Shown in pieces: positions 17,551 to 26,682 of a stretch of DNA of 64,000 bases. The notes under the pieces were generated by a model that ran no database searches, had not been told where the DNA came from, and saw nothing but the letters and a program-made list of their open reading frames with translations. The stretch comes from Halorientalis marina (lineage in GTDB: Archaea; Halobacteriota; Halobacteria; Halobacteriales; Haloarculaceae): NCBI RefSeq assembly GCF_023028345.1, contig NZ_CP095487.1:992001-1056000 (forward strand), written 5' to 3'. The position numbers were made by a program, and so were the translations under genes. The stretch's first letter is position 1. Each line of letters starts with the position of its first letter.

Positions 17551-18453
17551 ATGAAGCTCTCGGTGGTGGTGCCGACGCTCAACGGGCGGGACCAGCTCGA
17601 GAGCTGTCTCGACGCCCTCGCGACACACGCGCCCGGCGCCGAGGTGATCGTGGTCAACGGGCCCTCCTCGGACGGGACGACCGGCATGGTCCAGGACCGC
17701 GACGACGTGGACGTGCTCGTCGAACTCGCGGACCGCCGGCTCAACGTCGCACGCAACGCCGGTATCGACCGCGCCAGCGGCGACGTCATCGCGCTGCTCG
17801 ACCACCGACTCACCGTCGAGTCGGGCTGGCTGGCGGCCCTCGCCGACGGCATCGCCGACGGCGACGCCGTCACCGGCCCCACTCACCAGGAACTCGAAGC
17901 CGGACTCACCACCGAGTCCGTCGAATCCAGGACCATCAAGGGCCGGACCGTCACGTACTTCGACGGCGGCAACGCGGCGTTCACTGCCGATCTGCTCGAC
18001 GAAATCGACGGCTTCGACGAGTATCTCCACACCGGCGGCGCGCGTGACGCTGCCCACCGGCTGGCCGCGCTCGACTACGAGGTCGCCTGGGAGGGCGGGA
18101 TGAGCGTTCGCCGGGAGTACAGCGCCGACGGCGGCCGCGCGGAACCCGACTGGCGCTGGAAGTACCGCTCGCTCGCCTACCGCCTCGCGAAGAACTACGG
18201 CGTTCGTCCGACCGTCCTCCGACGCCTCACCGGCCACAGCGTCCGCGACGCCGTGGGCGCGCTCAAGGACGTGGCGCGGGGCGACGCCGACCCCTCCAGC
18301 TGGTTCGGGAACGGACGGGAGGTACTCGCCGGGCTGGCGACCGGCCTCAAGGACGGAGCCGTCGCCCGCTACCGCGACCGTTCGCCGCGACGCAACCCCA
18401 ACGGCCGCTCGAAACGCGCCGACCGCGCGGTGGCGGTCTACGACTACCGCTAA
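17551..18453 (+). CDS. family 2 glycosyltransferase
   Basis: A 300-residue GT-A fold transferase. The N-terminus MKLSVVVPTLNGRDQLESCL is the nucleotide-sugar binding strand, AEVIVVNGPSSDGT follows, and NAGIDRASGDVIALLDHR contains the place where GT2 enzymes carry DxD (here LLDHR, only one Asp). FDEYLHTGGARDAAHRL is the acceptor-side region. No membrane helix is evident, so it is probably cytoplasmic or peripheral. The ATG at 17551 lies about 28 nt after GTTTTTTACGG. Its TAA stop codon is embedded in the first arm of palindromic element 2. The sugar and acceptor are unknown. Confidence 0.87.
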   Translation: MKLSVVVPTLNGRDQLESCLDALATHAPGAEVIVVNGPSSDGTTGMVQDRDDVDVLVELADRRLNVARNAGIDRASGDVIALLDHRLTVESGWLAALADGIADGDAVTGPTHQELEAGLTTESVESRTIKGRTVTYFDGGNAAFTADLLDEIDGFDEYLHTGGARDAAHRLAALDYEVAWEGGMSVRREYSADGGRAEPDWRWKYRSLAYRLAKNYGVRPTVLRRLTGHSVRDAVGALKDVARGDADPSSWFGNGREVLAGLATGLKDGAVARYRDRSPRRNPNGRSKRADRAVAVYDYR

Positions 18454-18587
18454 ATTTTTACTTCGAGGGGTGTCCTCGGCCCTGCGGGCCTGCGGGCACC
18501 CCTCTCGCAAAAATTTAGTATAAAAACTGCCGGGCGCGAGGCACTGCCTCGCGCCCGGTGAACCGGCGGCTTCGCCGCCGGATGCTC
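18450..18587 (+). repeat. structured palindromic element, copy 2
   Basis: Module 1: CTAAATTTTT (18450-18459, includes the glycosyltransferase stop) pairs with AAAAATTTAG (18509-18518); inside, GAGGGGTG (18465-18472) pairs with CACCCCTC (18497-18504), enclosing TCCTCG, a GCCC-TGC-GGGC hairpin and CTGCGGG. Linker: TATAAAAACT. Module 2: a perfect 13-bp stem, arms 18530-18542 and 18546-18558. Module 3: CCGGCGGC-TTC-GCCGCCGG (18563-18581), then GATGCTC. Copy 3 has the same three modules with different but still complementary arms. Confidence 0.8.
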
Positions 18588-18590
18588 AGT

Positions 18591-19409
18591 TCACTCCCCG
18601 CCCGCGCCCAGTTCGGGCACGACCCGCGAGGGGTTCTTCGAGAAGACCCGGCGCATCGAGTCCTCGGGCACGTCCAGCGTGAGGATCTCCATGACGGCCA
18701 CGTCGGGGTGGGTCGCGGGCGCGCCGCTGCCGAAGCAGACCCGGTCGGGGTGTTCCATGATGGCCCGCTCCATCGGGTCCCGGAAGCGGACGTAGCTGGT
18801 GTCGAGGAAGCAACTCTCCCAGCGGTCGAGCAGGTCGATGCCGCCGGCGACGAGCCGGCGGTTCATCGGGTAGCCGCCGAAGTGCTCGACGACGACGGGG
18901 AACTCGTAGGCGAGCAGGTGTTCCTCGATGGCGGCCGGCGGGAACGACTGTCCGCCGTGGACGAGCACGGGGAGGCCCACGTCGGCCAGCTGTTCGAGGA
19001 CCTCCTCGTCGGGGAGGCCGTCGCGTGCTGGGTGGAGTTTGAACCCCACGAACCGGTCGTCGTAAGCGTACTGCTCGATGTCCGCCGGCGAGGTGTGGTG
19101 TTCCTCCCGGGAGGCCGTGAGGTTCCGCAGTCGGGCGCCGGCACCGCTGTTCGGGTCGCGCGCGCCGTTGATGCGGGCGAACGCGACGAACGGGCGCTCG
19201 ACGCTCATCCGCGCGACGGCGTTGTTCGCCTTCAGGTAACTTCCCTGCCGGGCGCCCGGGAAGACGACGGCGCGGACGACGCCCGCCTGGTGCATCTCGC
19301 GCTCGATGGTCTCGGAGTCGCCCGTGTTCCGGTCCGGCCGACGCGTCTCGTCCGGCTCTAACTGGACGTGGACGTCGACCACCCGGAACCCGTGCTCCAG
19401 TTCGAGCAT
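18591..19409 (-). CDS. amidohydrolase family protein (COG2159-like)
   Basis: A 272-residue TIM-barrel metal hydrolase or decarboxylase. The N-terminal metal motif of this superfamily appears as VVDVHVQL (HxH reduced to one His), GFKLHPARD holds a His after strand 5, LVHGGQSFPP and VVVEHFGGYP hold further candidate ligands, and GSGAPATHPDVA provides the late acidic/His region. It may be decarboxylase-like or non-catalytic, because the first HxH is incomplete. The ATG at 19409 has GTTATGTGG about 27 nt upstream on the minus strand. It converges on the glycosyltransferase gene across palindromic element 2. Confidence 0.8.
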   Translation of the reverse strand: MLELEHGFRVVDVHVQLEPDETRRPDRNTGDSETIEREMHQAGVVRAVVFPGARQGSYLKANNAVARMSVERPFVAFARINGARDPNSGAGARLRNLTASREEHHTSPADIEQYAYDDRFVGFKLHPARDGLPDEEVLEQLADVGLPVLVHGGQSFPPAAIEEHLLAYEFPVVVEHFGGYPMNRRLVAGGIDLLDRWESCFLDTSYVRFRDPMERAIMEHPDRVCFGSGAPATHPDVAVMEILTLDVPEDSMRRVFSKNPSRVVPELGAGGE

Positions 19410-19585
19410 CTATCCTCACATGCAGCGGTCGCCACATAACGGTTGGCTCACGCTCGCTGTCAGGAACCCGCGGCACTGTACGCGTCCACCGGACGGGCCG
19501 CGACCGGTACCACTGCCTACTTGAACCCCTCGGGTGAATCGCCGGCTGAACGCCCGCGTGCCCGTCCGGGTGCTCCGCAGTTTAG

Positions 19586-19600
19586 AAAAATTTATATAGA
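19586..19600 (+). promoter_or_regulatory. strong TATA/BRE promoter of the thermosome gene
   Basis: AGAAAAATTTATATA is an A-rich BRE followed by a consensus TATA box (TTTATATA at 19591-19598), 28-35 nt before the ATG at 19626. It is among the strongest-looking promoters in the window, as expected for an abundant chaperonin. Confidence 0.75.
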
Positions 19601-19625
19601 ACCGCTGACCACCTCATTAGTGACT

Positions 19626-21203
19626 ATGTCTCAACAGCGCCGGATGGGCGGTCAGCCCATGTTCATTCTCAGCGAGGACTCTCAGCGAACCCAGGGCGAC
19701 GACGCACAGTCGTCGAACATCGCCGCCGGGAAAGCGGTCTCGGAGTCGGTACGGACGACACTCGGACCCCGCGGCATGGACAAGATGCTCGTCTCGGACT
19801 CCGGTGACGTCGTCATCACGAACGACGGCGCCACCATCCTCGACGAGATGGACATCGAACACCCCGCGGCCCAGATGATCGTCGAGGTCGCCGAGACCCA
19901 GGAGGACGAGGTCGGTGACGGGACGACGACCGCGTCCGTGCTCGCGGGCGAACTCCTCTCGAAGGCCGAGGACCTCCTCGAGGACGACGTGCACCCGACG
20001 ACCATCGTCGAGGGCTACCACGAGGCCGCGAGCCTCGCACAGGAAGCCGTCCGGGCGAACGCGCTCGACGAGGAGATCGACGAGGACGTGCTCCGGAAGG
20101 TCGCCGAGACCTCGATGACCGGGAAGGGCACCGGCGACGTGGCCGCCGAGGACCTCGCGGAGACCGTCGTCGCGACGGTCACGCACGTCCAGGAGAACGA
20201 CCACGTCGACCGCTCGAACATCACCGTCCGGACCCAGACCGGCGGCTCATCCTCCGCGACCGACCTCGTCGAGGGCGTCATCGTCGACGAGGAGCCCGCC
20301 CACGACAACATGCCGCGCTCGGTCGGGACCCCGACCGTCGCGGTCGTCGACAACGACATCGACCTCAAGGAGTCGAGCATCGACGCCGAGTACAACATCA
20401 CGGAGGCAGACCAGCTCAACGAGGCCATGGCGGCCGAGGAAGAGGAGCTGAAAGGCTACGTCGACCGGATCGACTCCATCGGCGCGAAAGTCGTGTTCGT
20501 CACCGGCGACATCGCCGACCGCGCGAAGGCGTTCCTCGCCAAGCGCGGCATCCTCGCCTTCGAGAGCGTCGGCGACGACGACGCGAAGTCCATCGCCAGC
20601 GCCACCGGCGCCTCCCGCGCCGGGTCCGTCGACGACCTCGCCGAGGACGACCTCGGTGAGGCCGACGAGATCAGCGTCCAGAAGTTCGGCGACGACGAAC
20701 TCGCCTTCGTCGAGGGCGGTACGGCCGCCCGCTCCGTGACCGTCTTCGCCCGCGGTGGCACGGAACACGTCACCGACGAGCTCGAACGCGCGCTCAACGA
20801 CGCGCTCGACGTGGTCGTCGCCGCGCTCGGCGAGGACGGCGTCGTGCCCGGCGCGGGCGCGACCGAGATCGCCATCGCCGACCACATCCGCAGCGAGGCC
20901 GCGAGCATCGAGGGCCGCAAGCAGCTGGCCGTCGAAGCCTTCGCCGACGCCGTCGACGTGCTCCCGCGCACGCTCGCCTCGAACACCGGTATGGACCCCA
21001 TCGACGCGCTGGTCGACCTCCGCTCCGAGTTCGAGAGCGAGGGCCGCGCCGGCATCATCTCCGAGGGCCAGACGGGTATCATCGGTGACCCCCTGGAGTA
21101 CGGCGTCCTCGACCCCGCCGCGGTCAAGCGCGAGGCCGTCGAGTCCGCGACCGAGGCCTCCACGATGATCGTCCGCATCGACGACGTCATCGCCGCGGAG
21201 TAA
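19626..21203 (+). CDS. thermosome (group II chaperonin) subunit, CCT3-like
   Basis: A 525-residue subunit of the archaeal ATP-driven folding chamber. It shows [20 protein letters not shown], the ATPase motif [13 protein letters not shown], and [14 protein letters not shown] near the C-terminus. The protein ends ...[13 protein letters not shown] and lacks the Gly-Gly-Met-rich tail of the main haloarchaeal subunits (CCT1/CCT2). From memory that matches the minor subunit CCT3, and the neighbourhood fits too. The ATG at 19626 follows a strong TATA box with a leader of a few bases at most. Confidence 0.92.
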   Translation: MSQQRRMGGQPMFILSEDSQRTQGDDAQSSNIAAGKAVSESVRTTLGPRGMDKMLVSDSGDVVITNDGATILDEMDIEHPAAQMIVEVAETQEDEVGDGTTTASVLAGELLSKAEDLLEDDVHPTTIVEGYHEAASLAQEAVRANALDEEIDEDVLRKVAETSMTGKGTGDVAAEDLAETVVATVTHVQENDHVDRSNITVRTQTGGSSSATDLVEGVIVDEEPAHDNMPRSVGTPTVAVVDNDIDLKESSIDAEYNITEADQLNEAMAAEEEELKGYVDRIDSIGAKVVFVTGDIADRAKAFLAKRGILAFESVGDDDAKSIASATGASRAGSVDDLAEDDLGEADEISVQKFGDDELAFVEGGTAARSVTVFARGGTEHVTDELERALNDALDVVVAALGEDGVVPGAGATEIAIADHIRSEAASIEGRKQLAVEAFADAVDVLPRTLASNTGMDPIDALVDLRSEFESEGRAGIISEGQTGIIGDPLEYGVLDPAAVKREAVESATEASTMIVRIDDVIAAE

Positions 21204-21298
21204 GGACGGCCTCGTCCTCTCTGGACGGCATCTCGGACAACAGCCATTTTTACTCGATTCACTCATCAGCGGCCGGTCTCGACGGACGATCCGTGGAG

Positions 21299-21685
21299 TT
21301 ACGACCAGAATTTGAGGGCCGAGACGAGTTTCGCGATTGATCCTGTCTCTGACCCCATTTGCTCGTCACTGCCACCCCCACGACCTGCTATCGACCCATC
21401 AGCATTGACGTCCGGCGAACTCTCGAAATCGGTTTCGGTGCTCCCGTACGTCGTAACTTCGTCACTGTTCAGTGGCTCAGGCCGCGGTCGAACGTTCTTC
21501 CCCCGCTTCGTCGGTACACCGGCCCCTTCGTCTCGAAACCAGCCGTCTTCGTTGTCGATTTCCTGCAGACCAGGACAGTCGTGGTTCTTCGGCAGTGTGT
21601 GCTCACTACAATACACGCCTGTACAGTATTTACAATCCCGGAGCAGTTGATCCGACTCTCCGCAAACCGTGCATCCCTCGGCCAT
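21299..21685 (-). CDS. AN1-type zinc finger protein
   Basis: A 128-residue protein whose first ~40 residues form a complete AN1 zinc finger: Cys5, Cys8, Cys18, Cys21, Cys26, His29, His35, Cys37 (CTVC...CKYC...YCSEH...HDC). The remaining ~90 residues are polar and Ser/Gly/Asp-rich with no membrane span, ending IAKLVSALKFWS. Many haloarchaeal AN1 proteins continue into a rhomboid-like membrane domain; here none is seen, so this is a stand-alone or shortened form. Codon use is less GC-rich than in neighbours. The ATG at 21685 has CATTTAGTG about 30 nt upstream. Confidence 0.82.
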   Translation of the reverse strand: MAEGCTVCGESDQLLRDCKYCTGVYCSEHTLPKNHDCPGLQEIDNEDGWFRDEGAGVPTKRGKNVRPRPEPLNSDEVTTYGSTETDFESSPDVNADGSIAGRGGGSDEQMGSETGSIAKLVSALKFWS

Positions 21686-21907
21686 CTGCCTACGATCGGG
21701 ACCGTTGTCGGAACGCACTAAATGGGTTGTGACTGTTTACGAATCCGTTTCCGGAATAAGACCGACTGTCGGCTGTCGCCTATACCAGCAAAAAATGAAG
21801 CAGGTTGTACTCATCAGCACCCCATTTTTGGCCTCCACGAGAGACGCGTCGCCCGCACGAGCGACGACAGCCTGGGGCGGGCACGGACGCCGTCGTCCGT
21901 CCCGTGG

Positions 21908-22666
21908 TCAGACGGAGAGTTCGACGGCGTCGCCGGGTTCCAGCCCGAACGCGTCGTCGCCGCGACCGTGATTGACGGCGAGTTCGACGTTGCCGTGGCT
22001 GCCGACGGTCACGAGCCGCTGGCCCGGATCGACGGCGGCGTAGGTCCGGCGGGCCGGTGCGGACTCGCCGTCGACCGTCACCTCGCCGCCGAAGCGGCCG
22101 TCGAGGACCGTCCCGGGGACGTTCGTGATCGTGTTCCCGAAGTCGTCGACGACGAGTACCTCGCCGGTCGCGCTGCCGTCGGTGACCGTCGCCTCGGGGA
22201 AAGTGAGCTCGACCACGTCGTCCGCGGGTGCGAACCGCTCGCGCTCGTGGAAGGCGTCGACGCCGGCCTCGTGGACGGCGGCGGCCGCGGGAGCGAACAC
22301 GTCTCGCCCGTGAAACGTGGAACTCTCGGGGTCGTCGGCGTCGATCCGGAACACCTCGAAACTCCCGTCCGCGAGTTCGCGCGCGACGGGCACGAGGACG
22401 CCGTTGTCCGGCCCGACCAGCGCGTGGTCGCCGGCCCGGATGGCGACGGCCGCGCGGTCGGTGCCGACGCCGGGGTCGACCACGGCGAGGTGGACTGCCG
22501 GCGGAAAGTACGGGAGCACCTCGCGGAGCCAGAACGCGGCCGCACGCACGTCCTGCCGGGGGAAATCGTGAGACACGTCGACCAGTTGGGCGTCGGTGGC
22601 CGAGAGCAGGACGCCCTTCATCGCGGCGGGGTACGGCGAGCCAAAATCCGAGCTGAGCGTGATCAT
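21908..22666 (-). CDS. SAM hydroxide adenosyltransferase (DUF62) family
   Basis: A 252-residue member of the DUF62/fluorinase family, which typically cleaves S-adenosylmethionine with water to adenosine and methionine. It starts MITLSSDFGSPYPAAMKGVL (Asp7 in SDFG is the SAM-ribose contact). AVVDPGVGTDR and VGPDNGVL hold the core, and VLVVDDFGNTITN is the C-terminal domain signature. The start ATG is 22666. It lies 31 bp downstream of nadM on the same strand, so a nadM-DUF62 operon is likely; the pairing hints at a link between adenosyl and NAD metabolism, which is inference. Confidence 0.92.
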   Translation of the reverse strand: MITLSSDFGSPYPAAMKGVLLSATDAQLVDVSHDFPRQDVRAAAFWLREVLPYFPPAVHLAVVDPGVGTDRAAVAIRAGDHALVGPDNGVLVPVARELADGSFEVFRIDADDPESSTFHGRDVFAPAAAAVHEAGVDAFHERERFAPADDVVELTFPEATVTDGSATGEVLVVDDFGNTITNVPGTVLDGRFGGEVTVDGESAPARRTYAAVDPGQRLVTVGSHGNVELAVNHGRGDDAFGLEPGDAVELSV

Positions 22667-22697
22667 GGTGGGGCGTGTCCGGGGAGTCGTCGTGCCG

Positions 22698-23231
22698 TCA
22701 GTGGTCGTTTTCGGTCGCGTCCGTGCCGTCCTCGCCGGCGATGGTCCGCAGGCGCTCGATTCCGCCGATCTCGTCGAGGACGTCGACGACGGCCTCGGGC
22801 ACGCGGTCGCGCCACTCCCGACCGGCGATCATGCGCTCGCGGATCTTCGAGCCTTTCAGATCGTCGCGGTTGTACATTCCCGACCGGCGGACCTCGATGC
22901 CGGCTTCCTCGAACAGCCTGACGACGAGGGGGTTGTTCGAGTAGGCGATGTCGAAGTCGGGTGACATACTCCTGATGTGGCTCACCCAGACGGAGTTGCG
23001 CTCGATGTCCTCGATGGGGACGACGTAGGTCCGGGTGTCGATCCCCTCAAGCACGCGGGAGATCATCATGATCCGCTCGCCGGCAGTGAACGGGTTCCGG
23101 ACTGAGTGGGACTTGCCGGCGCTCCCGATACCGACGACGACCTCGTCGACCTCCGCGGCGATGTCGGCGGTCATCTCGCAGTGGCCCTCGTGGAACGGCT
23201 GGAAGCGGCCGATGTAGAACCCCCGTGTCAT
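22698..23231 (-). CDS. nadM: nicotinamide-nucleotide adenylyltransferase
   Basis: A 177-residue enzyme of the archaeal NadM family that makes NAD from NMN and ATP. The N-terminal MTRGFYIGRFQPFHEGH carries the GRFQPxHxGH nucleotidyltransferase motif, GSAGKSHSVRNPFTAGER follows, and GMYNRDDLKGSKIRERM contains the second signature (SGTxIR-like, here GSKIRER). The length agrees with the family. The start ATG is 23231. It heads the minus-strand pair with the DUF62 gene and diverges from lonB. Confidence 0.95.
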   Translation of the reverse strand: MTRGFYIGRFQPFHEGHCEMTADIAAEVDEVVVGIGSAGKSHSVRNPFTAGERIMMISRVLEGIDTRTYVVPIEDIERNSVWVSHIRSMSPDFDIAYSNNPLVVRLFEEAGIEVRRSGMYNRDDLKGSKIRERMIAGREWRDRVPEAVVDVLDEIGGIERLRTIAGEDGTDATENDH

Positions 23232-23352
23232 ATCCGTACCTGGCTGGCGAAATTCATAAACCCGGCGAGTCGAAACTCGGGCCGACAGTTTTCCGGCTGT
23301 ACCGCCGCAGTCGTGCGGTTTCGGTCCGTTTCGCGGGCGCACGTGGGGAGAA

Positions 23353-23360
23353 AGTATATC
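23353..23360 (+). promoter_or_regulatory. probable lonB TATA box
   Basis: AGTATATC lies about 45 nt before the lonB ATG at 23400. Transcription would start near 23382, giving a short leader of about 18 nt, in contrast to the leaderless pattern of most neighbours. Confidence 0.5.
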
Positions 23361-23399
23361 AGTGGACAGCCCTTCCGTTCTGCTAACAGCAACGGTTCT

Positions 23400-25529
23400 A
23401 TGAGTAAAGACACGGACTCCGACGAGACCCCCATAGGGGCGAGTGACTCCATCGAAGACGCCGTGGACTCCGTCGAGGAGCAAGACGAGGCAGACGACTC
23501 CGTCGACGAGACGCCGGGCGGCGACCACGGCGACGAAGGTACAGCAGACCCCGAGGTCCCGGACGGGAACGAGGGCACTATCGAAGACCTCGGCAGCGAG
23601 GTCGAAATCGAGGCCGACGTGGACGGGGAGATCGACGACGACGACCTCCTCGGCGGGCTCGATATCGAGAGCACCCAGGACATCGAAGTCCCCGACCGCC
23701 TGGTCGACCAGGTCATCGGACAGGACCACGCCCGCGACGTGGTCAAGAAGGCGGCCAAGCAGCGCCGCCACGTCATGATGATCGGCTCGCCCGGCACGGG
23801 GAAGTCGATGCTCGCCAAGGCGATGAGCCAGCTCCTCCCCAAGGAGGAACTGCAGGACGTGCTCGTCTACCACAACCCGGACGACGGCAACGCGCCGAAG
23901 GTCCGGACGGTGCCGGCCGGCAAGGGCGAGCAGATCGTCGAGGCGCACAAGGAAGAAGCCCGCAAGCGCAACCAGATGCGGAGCTTCCTGATGTGGATCA
24001 TCATCGCCATCGTCATCGGCTACTCGCTTTTGATCGTCGGGCAACCGCTGCTCGGCATCCTGGCGGCCGGTGTCATCTACCTCGCGTTCCGCTACGGGTC
24101 GCGTGGCAACGACGCGATGATTCCGAACCTGCTGGTCAACAACAACGACCAGAAGACGGCACCGTTCGAGGACGCGACTGGTGCCCACGCCGGCGCGCTG
24201 CTGGGCGACGTCCGCCACGACCCGTTCCAGTCCGGCGGCATGGAGACGCCCAGCCACGACCGCGTGGAGCCAGGCGCCATCCACAAGGCCAACAAGGGCG
24301 TGCTGTTCGTCGACGAGATCAACACGCTCGACATCCGCAGCCAGCAGAAGCTGATGACGGCCATCCAGGAGGGCAAGTTCTCCATCACGGGCCAGTCCGA
24401 GCGCTCCTCGGGCGCGATGGTCCAGACCGAGCCCGTCCCGTGTGACTTCATCATGATCGCGGCCGGGAACCTCGACGCCATGGAGAACATGCACCCGGCG
24501 CTGCGCTCCCGCATCAAGGGGTACGGCTACGAGGTGTACATGGACGACACCATCGAGGACGAACCCGAGATGCGCCGGAAGTACGCCCGCTTCGTGGCCC
24601 AGGAAGTCGAGAAGGACGGCCGTCTGCCGCACTTCACCGACGAGGCCGTGGAGGAACTCGTCCTCGAAGCCAGGCGCCGTGCCGGTCGGAAAGACCACCT
24701 CACGCTGAAGCTGCGTGACCTCGGTGGCCTCGTCCGGGTCGCCGGCGACATCGCCCGCTCCGAGGACAAGGAACACACCGAGCGCGGGGACGTGCTGCAG
24801 GCCAAGCGCCGCTCGCGGTCCATCGAGCAGCAGCTCGCGGACAACTACATCGACCGCCGCAAGGACTACGAGCTGACCGTCAACGAGGGCGACGTGGTCG
24901 GACGCGTCAACGGACTCGCCGTGATGGGCGAGGACTCCGGTATCGTCCTCCCGGTGATGGCGGAGGTCACGCCGTCGCAGGGACCGGGCGAGGTCATCGC
25001 CACGGGCCAGCTCAAGGAGATGGCGATGGAGGCCGTCCAGAACGTCTCGGCCATCATCAAGAAGTTCAGCGACGAGGACATCACCGAGAAGGACGTCCAC
25101 ATCCAGTTCGTCCAGGCCGGTGAAGGTGGCGTCGACGGCGACTCCGCCTCCATCACCGTGGCGACGGCCGTCATCTCGGCGCTGGAGGAGGTCCCCGTCG
25201 AGCAGAACATCGCCATGACCGGCTCGCTGTCCGTGCGGGGCGACGTGCTCCCGGTCGGCGGCGTCACTCACAAGATCGAGGCCGCGGCGAAGTCCGGCCT
25301 CGACAAGGTCATCATCCCGAAGGCGAACGAACAGGACGTGATGATCGAGGAGGAGTACGAGGAGATGATCGAGATCATCCCCGTCTCCCACATCAGCGAA
25401 GTGCTCGAGGTCGCCCTCGCGGGCGAACCCGAGAAGGACTCGCTGGTCGACCGCCTGAAGTCCATCACGGGCAAGGCGCTCGAACAGCGCGAGGTCGGCC
25501 GCTCCGGCGGCAGCCCCAGCCCGCAGTAG
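23400..25529 (+). CDS. lonB: ATP-dependent membrane protease LonB
   Basis: A 709-residue archaeal Lon. A very acidic N-terminal extension of about 95 residues precedes the AAA+ domain (Walker A GSPGTGKS at ~128-135; Walker B GVLFVDEINTL). Two membrane helices are inserted in the AAA+ module (about 200-235: MWIIIAIVIGYSLLIVG, LGILAAGVIYLAFRYG), which anchors it to the membrane. The C-terminal protease domain has the Ser-Lys dyad Ser582 (DGDSAS) and Lys625 (VTHKIEAA). Haloarchaeal LonB is essential in Haloferax and adjusts membrane composition. The ATG at 23400 is chosen after the TATA box. The CPBP gene begins at the base after its stop. Confidence 0.96.
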   Translation: MSKDTDSDETPIGASDSIEDAVDSVEEQDEADDSVDETPGGDHGDEGTADPEVPDGNEGTIEDLGSEVEIEADVDGEIDDDDLLGGLDIESTQDIEVPDRLVDQVIGQDHARDVVKKAAKQRRHVMMIGSPGTGKSMLAKAMSQLLPKEELQDVLVYHNPDDGNAPKVRTVPAGKGEQIVEAHKEEARKRNQMRSFLMWIIIAIVIGYSLLIVGQPLLGILAAGVIYLAFRYGSRGNDAMIPNLLVNNNDQKTAPFEDATGAHAGALLGDVRHDPFQSGGMETPSHDRVEPGAIHKANKGVLFVDEINTLDIRSQQKLMTAIQEGKFSITGQSERSSGAMVQTEPVPCDFIMIAAGNLDAMENMHPALRSRIKGYGYEVYMDDTIEDEPEMRRKYARFVAQEVEKDGRLPHFTDEAVEELVLEARRRAGRKDHLTLKLRDLGGLVRVAGDIARSEDKEHTERGDVLQAKRRSRSIEQQLADNYIDRRKDYELTVNEGDVVGRVNGLAVMGEDSGIVLPVMAEVTPSQGPGEVIATGQLKEMAMEAVQNVSAIIKKFSDEDITEKDVHIQFVQAGEGGVDGDSASITVATAVISALEEVPVEQNIAMTGSLSVRGDVLPVGGVTHKIEAAAKSGLDKVIIPKANEQDVMIEEEYEEMIEIIPVSHISEVLEVALAGEPEKDSLVDRLKSITGKALEQREVGRSGGSPSPQ

Positions 25530-26570
25530 ATGCTGGTCGGGGGGGTCGCCGCGACGACGGCTCCGCCCGAACCCGGCTGGGCGGCGTTCGTCGGCGTCAC
25601 GGCCATCGTCCTCTCCCTTCTGCTCGCGCTCGCACGTGCCTCCCAGGCGCTGGTCCGCGACGACACCGACCTGCCGGGCCGGCTCTCGACCGTCGAGCCG
25701 ACCGACGACGCGGAGCGGTCGCTGACGCTCGACGACCCCGAGGCCGACCTCGGCGCGGGGGACCTGGAGCCGCCGGGACGCGAGACCGGCCACGGGGTCC
25801 CCATCGACCCCGAGTCGCCGGGGGCGCTGACGGCCGAGGAACTGGCGCGTGACCCGTTCCCGGACGGGCGCGCGGGGCCGCACGGAAGCGAAGCCTCCGG
25901 AACGCCGGCGACGACCACGGCGAACCGCGGCGCGGGGACGGCGGACGACGCGGACTCGTTCACGACCGGGCAGTTACTCGCGAACGTCGCGCTCACGCAG
26001 GGGCTGTTCGGCGTCGTCCTCCTCGGGGCGGCCCTGTACTGGCGGATTCCGGCCTCGGCGTTCGGCATCACCGGCGACGCGCTGAGTACGGGCCTGCCCG
26101 CGCTCGGCGTCGGGGTCGCGCTCGGGGTCGGACTGTACGTCGCCAACGAAGTGGGGGCGGCGGGCGCGGACGCGATGGGCGTCGAGTACGACGAGCGCCT
26201 GCGGAGTCTGCTGGCGCCCGACTCCTCGGGCGGGTGGGTCGTCCTCCTGTTTCTCGTTTTGCCAATCGTCGCCGGCGTCGAGGAGTTCATCTTCCGCGCG
26301 GCGGTCATCGGCGCGACGAACGCGGGCTTCGGCACGTCGCCGTGGGCGCTGGCGGTCGTCTCCTCCATTGCCTTCGCCCTCGGCCACGGCGCACAGGGTC
26401 GGATGGGCGTGCTCGTGACCGGCGGGCTCGGGCTGGTGCTGGCGGCGGCGTTCGTCCTCACGGGGAGCTTCCTCGTCGTGTTCGTCGCGCACTACCTCGT
26501 GAACGCCCTGGAGTTCGTCGTCCACGAACTGCTCGGGATCGAGTGGGCCGGCGACGGGGCCGGGGAGTAG
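25530..26570 (+). CDS. CPBP family intramembrane glutamic-type protease
   Basis: A 346-residue membrane protein. One helix at the N-terminus (~18-37), a long acidic linker (~40-145), then about six helices with the CPBP (Abi/CAAX-protease) motifs: EEFIFRA (motif 1), FALGHGAQG (motif 2 His) and VAHYLVNALEF (motif 3). The family cleaves within membranes; Rce1 is the eukaryotic relative. Its ATG abuts the lonB stop codon (TAGATG), so the two are surely co-transcribed and probably translationally coupled, giving a soluble-face and an intramembrane protease in one operon. The substrate is unknown. Confidence 0.88.
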   Translation: MLVGGVAATTAPPEPGWAAFVGVTAIVLSLLLALARASQALVRDDTDLPGRLSTVEPTDDAERSLTLDDPEADLGAGDLEPPGRETGHGVPIDPESPGALTAEELARDPFPDGRAGPHGSEASGTPATTTANRGAGTADDADSFTTGQLLANVALTQGLFGVVLLGAALYWRIPASAFGITGDALSTGLPALGVGVALGVGLYVANEVGAAGADAMGVEYDERLRSLLAPDSSGGWVVLLFLVLPIVAGVEEFIFRAAVIGATNAGFGTSPWALAVVSSIAFALGHGAQGRMGVLVTGGLGLVLAAAFVLTGSFLVVFVAHYLVNALEFVVHELLGIEWAGDGAGE

Positions 26571-26682
26571 CGGCCGCCGTGGCGGTCGCCGAGTGCGTCG
26601 GCACCGGGCGGCCGCGCGGACGACCCCGAAGGCCGGGACGTGGGAGCGAACGGTTTTAATCGCCGGGCTGTCTCTGGGGGGT

